NCBI GenBank assembly: GCA_963665735.1
Contig: OY762444.1
Coordinates: 3,286,001 to 3,350,000, forward strand
Direction: 5' to 3'
DNA length: 64,000 nt
Source of the DNA: CATOSK01 sp963665735
GTDB taxonomy: Bacteria; Chloroflexota; Dehalococcoidia; Lucifugimonadales; UBA3495
Part shown: positions 62,028-64,000 of the stretch, in pieces
Layout: each line of letters opens with the position of its first letter
Position numbering within the stretch: the stretch's first letter is position 1
Translations under genes and position numbers: made by a program
The notes under the pieces: generated by a model
The model's database searches: none
The model's input: only the letters and a program-made list of their open reading frames with translations
Told to the model about the DNA's origin: nothing

Positions 62028-63218
62028 TTGGTGAAGAAAATCTCTGATGCCGCTGCCTTGGAAGAATCCATGAGCAACCTGCAAGAACTGGCCCGGCTGT
62101 TGCGCCGTTATTCCGTTGGGGACGGGTACATCACGCCGCCGGCCCGGGGCGCCAGTCTTTCCGGCCGCCGCCGGGAAAAGGTTGAGGAGCTGTTGGCGGC
62201 CTTGGCCCAAGACCACGACGCCGCGGCAACCCTGGTCTATGGCAACGGCTGTTTCGCCGTCGGCAGATACCCCCAAGCCGCCGATGTTTTCCGGCAACTG
62301 CTGGCCGGCAATCCCCAAGACCAGACCGCCCGGTTCAACCTGGCGTTGACCGCCCTGCGCTTGAAACGTCCGGCGGAAACGGCAGCCCTGTTGACTGAAA
62401 CCCTGGAATTTAACCCCTTGCTGACCCAGGCTTACTACCAGCGAGGCAACGCCTATGATGACCTGGGGGAAACCGAGTTGGCCCTGGCCGACTACGCCAC
62501 GGCCATTGACCTGGAACCGGACAACCTGCGCGCCCATTACAACCGGGGCATCGTGCTGGCCAAGGCCGGCCGCCATTCCGACGCCGTGGAGCAGTTTTCC
62601 ACCGTCATCGAAATGCGGCCCGAACTGTCCAACGCTTACCTCAACCGCGGCGCGTCTCTGGACGAACTGGAGCAGCACCCGGCGGCCATCGCCGACTACC
62701 GCCGGGCCATTGATTTAGACCCGGCCAACGTCAACGCCCGGTTTAACCTGGCCCGCACCTGCTACTACCTGGGGCGAGTGGAAGACGCCATTGAGGAATA
62801 CTCGCAAGTAGTCGAACTTGACCCGCACGACGCCGAGGCGTTCAACAACCGCGGTCTGGCTTTCGACGCCCTGGGCGATTACCGGCAGGCATTGGAGGAC
62901 TACGGCGTTGCCCTGACGTTGCGGCCCGATTTCGCCGAAGTTTTCAGCAACAAGGGGGCTGCCCTGGAAGCCCTGGGCGACAACGAAGCCGCCTTGCTGG
63001 AATATCAGGCCGCGTTGCAGGCGTCGCCGGGCCTGGCCGTGGCCCACTTCAACGCCGCCCGGTTATGCTCAAAGCTGGGCGACCTGGACCGGAGTTTGCG
63101 CCACCTGGCCCAAGCCGAGGAATTGGAGCCGGGTTGGCGGGCCGAGGCCGACGAGGACGAACAACTGCAATGGGTGTTGGAAGTTGGCCGGCTGCGGGAA
63201 AGAAAAATGGGCCGGTAA
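62028..63218 (+). CDS. Tetratricopeptide-repeat protein
   Basis: A 396-residue protein of about seven to eight TPRs spanning residues about 65-375. They are seen as repeats of the A-x-x-N-x-G/Y pattern (GNGCFAVGRYPQAADVFRQLL; YYQRGNAYDDLGETELALAD; AHYNRGIVLAKAGRHSDAVEQ; AFNNRGLAFDALGDYRQALED) with P at repeat ends. No enzymatic domain. It is a protein-protein scaffold of unknown partners, cytoplasmic. Start candidates: TTG 62028, GTG 62031 and ATG 62070; the last has GGAAGAA upstream, while a TAAAAT -10 would make 62028-62031 nearly leaderless. Confidence 0.85.
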   Translation: MVKKISDAAALEESMSNLQELARLLRRYSVGDGYITPPARGASLSGRRREKVEELLAALAQDHDAAATLVYGNGCFAVGRYPQAADVFRQLLAGNPQDQTARFNLALTALRLKRPAETAALLTETLEFNPLLTQAYYQRGNAYDDLGETELALADYATAIDLEPDNLRAHYNRGIVLAKAGRHSDAVEQFSTVIEMRPELSNAYLNRGASLDELEQHPAAIADYRRAIDLDPANVNARFNLARTCYYLGRVEDAIEEYSQVVELDPHDAEAFNNRGLAFDALGDYRQALEDYGVALTLRPDFAEVFSNKGAALEALGDNEAALLEYQAALQASPGLAVAHFNAARLCSKLGDLDRSLRHLAQAEELEPGWRAEADEDEQLQWVLEVGRLRERKMGR

Positions 63219-63227
63219 GTCCGGCCC
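63201..63227 (-). terminator. Intrinsic terminator of plsY
   Basis: A 7-bp stem GGGCCGG-TAAGT-CCGGCCC (63209-63227), followed on the minus strand by ATTTTTCTTTC (63201-63208). It lies directly after the plsY stop and also overlaps the stop of the convergent TPR gene. Confidence 0.7.
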
Positions 63228-63231
63228 CGGA

Positions 63232-63924
63232 CTAGGGGTTGTTGGGCGGTGACGGTTCCAAGTCCGCATCCGGCCCTTCATCGGCGTCCAGCCCCAGGTC
63301 GTCCAAGTCGTCGGGCGGGAACCTGCCGTCGGCAGCCCGTCGCCGGCGCACTATCACGTTATGCGCCACCACCAACGCCCCCAGACCCGTCAATGCCAGC
63401 GTTTCCTGGAGCGGGTAGCCCATCAGTGGCCCCAACGCCGAAACGACCACGAAACAAACCGTAACTCCTACGGCGGAGCGGTAAGGCGACTTCCAGGCGA
63501 CCACCACCGCCAGGAACCCGGCGCCAATGGCCAGTAGTCCCAGCAGGTCTGCCACCACCGCGGTCACGCCCAGCAGAGTAGCCATGCCGTCGCCGCCCTT
63601 GAATCCGGTGAAGATGGACTTCCAGTGGCCCGCCACCGCTCCGCCGCCGGCCAGCACTACCAGCGGCCCCGGCAAGTCCAGCAGTCCGGCGATAAACACC
63701 GCCAGGGCGCCCTTGGCAACGTCGCCGGCGAACACCATTACCCCGGTGCGGCGGCTGATGTTCCAAAAGACGTTGGCCGTCCCCGCCTGCCGGCTGCCGG
63801 TGCTGAAAATATCCACTCCACTGAAACGGGCGGCCAGGTGAGCAAAAGGCACCGACCCCAAGAGGTAGCCAATGAGCAGGGCCGCCAGCAGTTTTTGCAG
63901 AAGTTGGAAGTCTTCGATTAACAT
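63232..63924 (-). CDS. plsY: Acyl-phosphate glycerol-3-phosphate acyltransferase PlsY
   Basis: A 230-residue membrane protein with five to six hydrophobic segments. PlsY motifs: LLGSVPFAHLAARFSG near the N-terminus, GSRQAGTANVFW (motif 1), AGHWKSIFTGFKGGDGMATLLG (motif 2, with GGK replaced by GGD) and a late HN-V-R region. It makes lysophosphatidate from acyl-phosphate in membrane lipid synthesis. The motif-2 K-to-D change is unusual. The acidic C-terminal tail (DDLDDLGLDADEGPDADLE) is an extension. ATG 63924 is chosen. Confidence 0.9.
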   Translation of the reverse strand: MLIEDFQLLQKLLAALLIGYLLGSVPFAHLAARFSGVDIFSTGSRQAGTANVFWNISRRTGVMVFAGDVAKGALAVFIAGLLDLPGPLVVLAGGGAVAGHWKSIFTGFKGGDGMATLLGVTAVVADLLGLLAIGAGFLAVVVAWKSPYRSAVGVTVCFVVVSALGPLMGYPLQETLALTGLGALVVAHNVIVRRRRAADGRFPPDDLDDLGLDADEGPDADLEPSPPNNP

Positions 63925-64000
63925 TCTTGAATCATCGCGGTTACCGCCGGGAAACCCATCCACCCGTCAACCGCCCGACGTGGAGCAGATTGTCCGCTAT
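63925..64000. other. Leader region before plsY, cut by the window edge
   Basis: It contains a minus-strand TTGACG but no -10 at the right spacing. An in-frame alternative plsY ATG at 63961-63963 adds 13 residues. Nothing else is recognised. Confidence 0.4.

Overview
The window is GC-rich bacterial DNA and most likely comes from the Chloroflexota, in or near the Dehalococcoidia/SAR202 group. This is an inference. It rests on the paired DUF2298 (YYY-motif) and TIGR03663-type membrane proteins, which are known mainly from Chloroflexi and archaea, on three luciferase-like flavin oxidoreductases, a P450 and three VOC proteins in one stretch (the SAR202 style of catabolic expansion), and on four PaREP1-like genes. 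No rRNA, tRNA, CRISPR array or ordinary transposase gene was seen.

Layout. 1-1.7 kb: the edge of a UbiE/MenG methyltransferase, a retropepsin-like protein and UbiX. 2-12.6 kb: a VOC protein, a SirB1-type protein, two tandem PaREP1-like genes, an SDR, an iron-type alcohol dehydrogenase, a GH88/105-like hydrolase, a DM13 protein, an alpha/beta hydrolase and a Tag-like glycosylase. 12.8-19.3 kb: a CocE-like hydrolase, two more PaREP1-like genes, a Thr/Ala-repeat secreted protein, a phosphotransferase-fold protein and a small GIY-YIG nuclease. 20-25 kb: an ABC solute-binding lipoprotein, a small lipoprotein and a Uma2 nuclease. 25.6-40.5 kb: an ABC-2 exporter with a flavin oxidoreductase, two more flavin oxidoreductases, MarR, cupin, MFS, VOC, ferredoxin and P450 genes, a 2-TM protein and a third VOC. 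41.7-49.7 kb: an envelope-type cluster (FAD oxidoreductase, flippase-like protein, two large polytopic membrane proteins). 50-64 kb: housekeeping genes (ftsY, rnc, a DsbA-family gene, dcd, cca, a quinone-reductase-like gene, an OGG-type glycosylase, a DinG-type helicase, a PHP phosphoesterase, a TPR protein and plsY).

Intergenic DNA is crowded with short dispersed palindromes, named here as follows. R1: core ATTCCGGCTTTCGCCGGAAT (or the CCCGC..GCGGG variant). R2: core ATTCTTCGCTTTGCTCAGAA. R3: CCTCCCCC-loop-GGGGGAGG followed by ATTTT. R4: GTAGGGGC-variable core-GCCCCTAC. R5: a 155-bp MITE-like unit with terminal inverted repeats. R6: GTATCCAGGATTCCTTGCC-type. Two small inserts, i1 (CCTTCGGCTATGCTCAGG) and i2 (CCCGTATCAAGTACGGGGTG), are nested inside R1 and R3. 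Many tracts are tandem duplications of composites of these units.

The most notable observations are: (1) the DsbA-family gene upstream of rnc has an in-frame TGA at the active-site cysteine position, followed by a SECIS-like hairpin, so it is a candidate selenoprotein; (2) the GIY-YIG gene is bracketed by inverted R2 copies and sits next to an R2 array, like a REP/RAYT-type unit with a different nuclease; (3) R3 has invaded a membrane-protein gene in frame; (4) the 3' end of the helicase gene is triplicated in tandem. Protein families were assigned by reading motifs. No database search was run.
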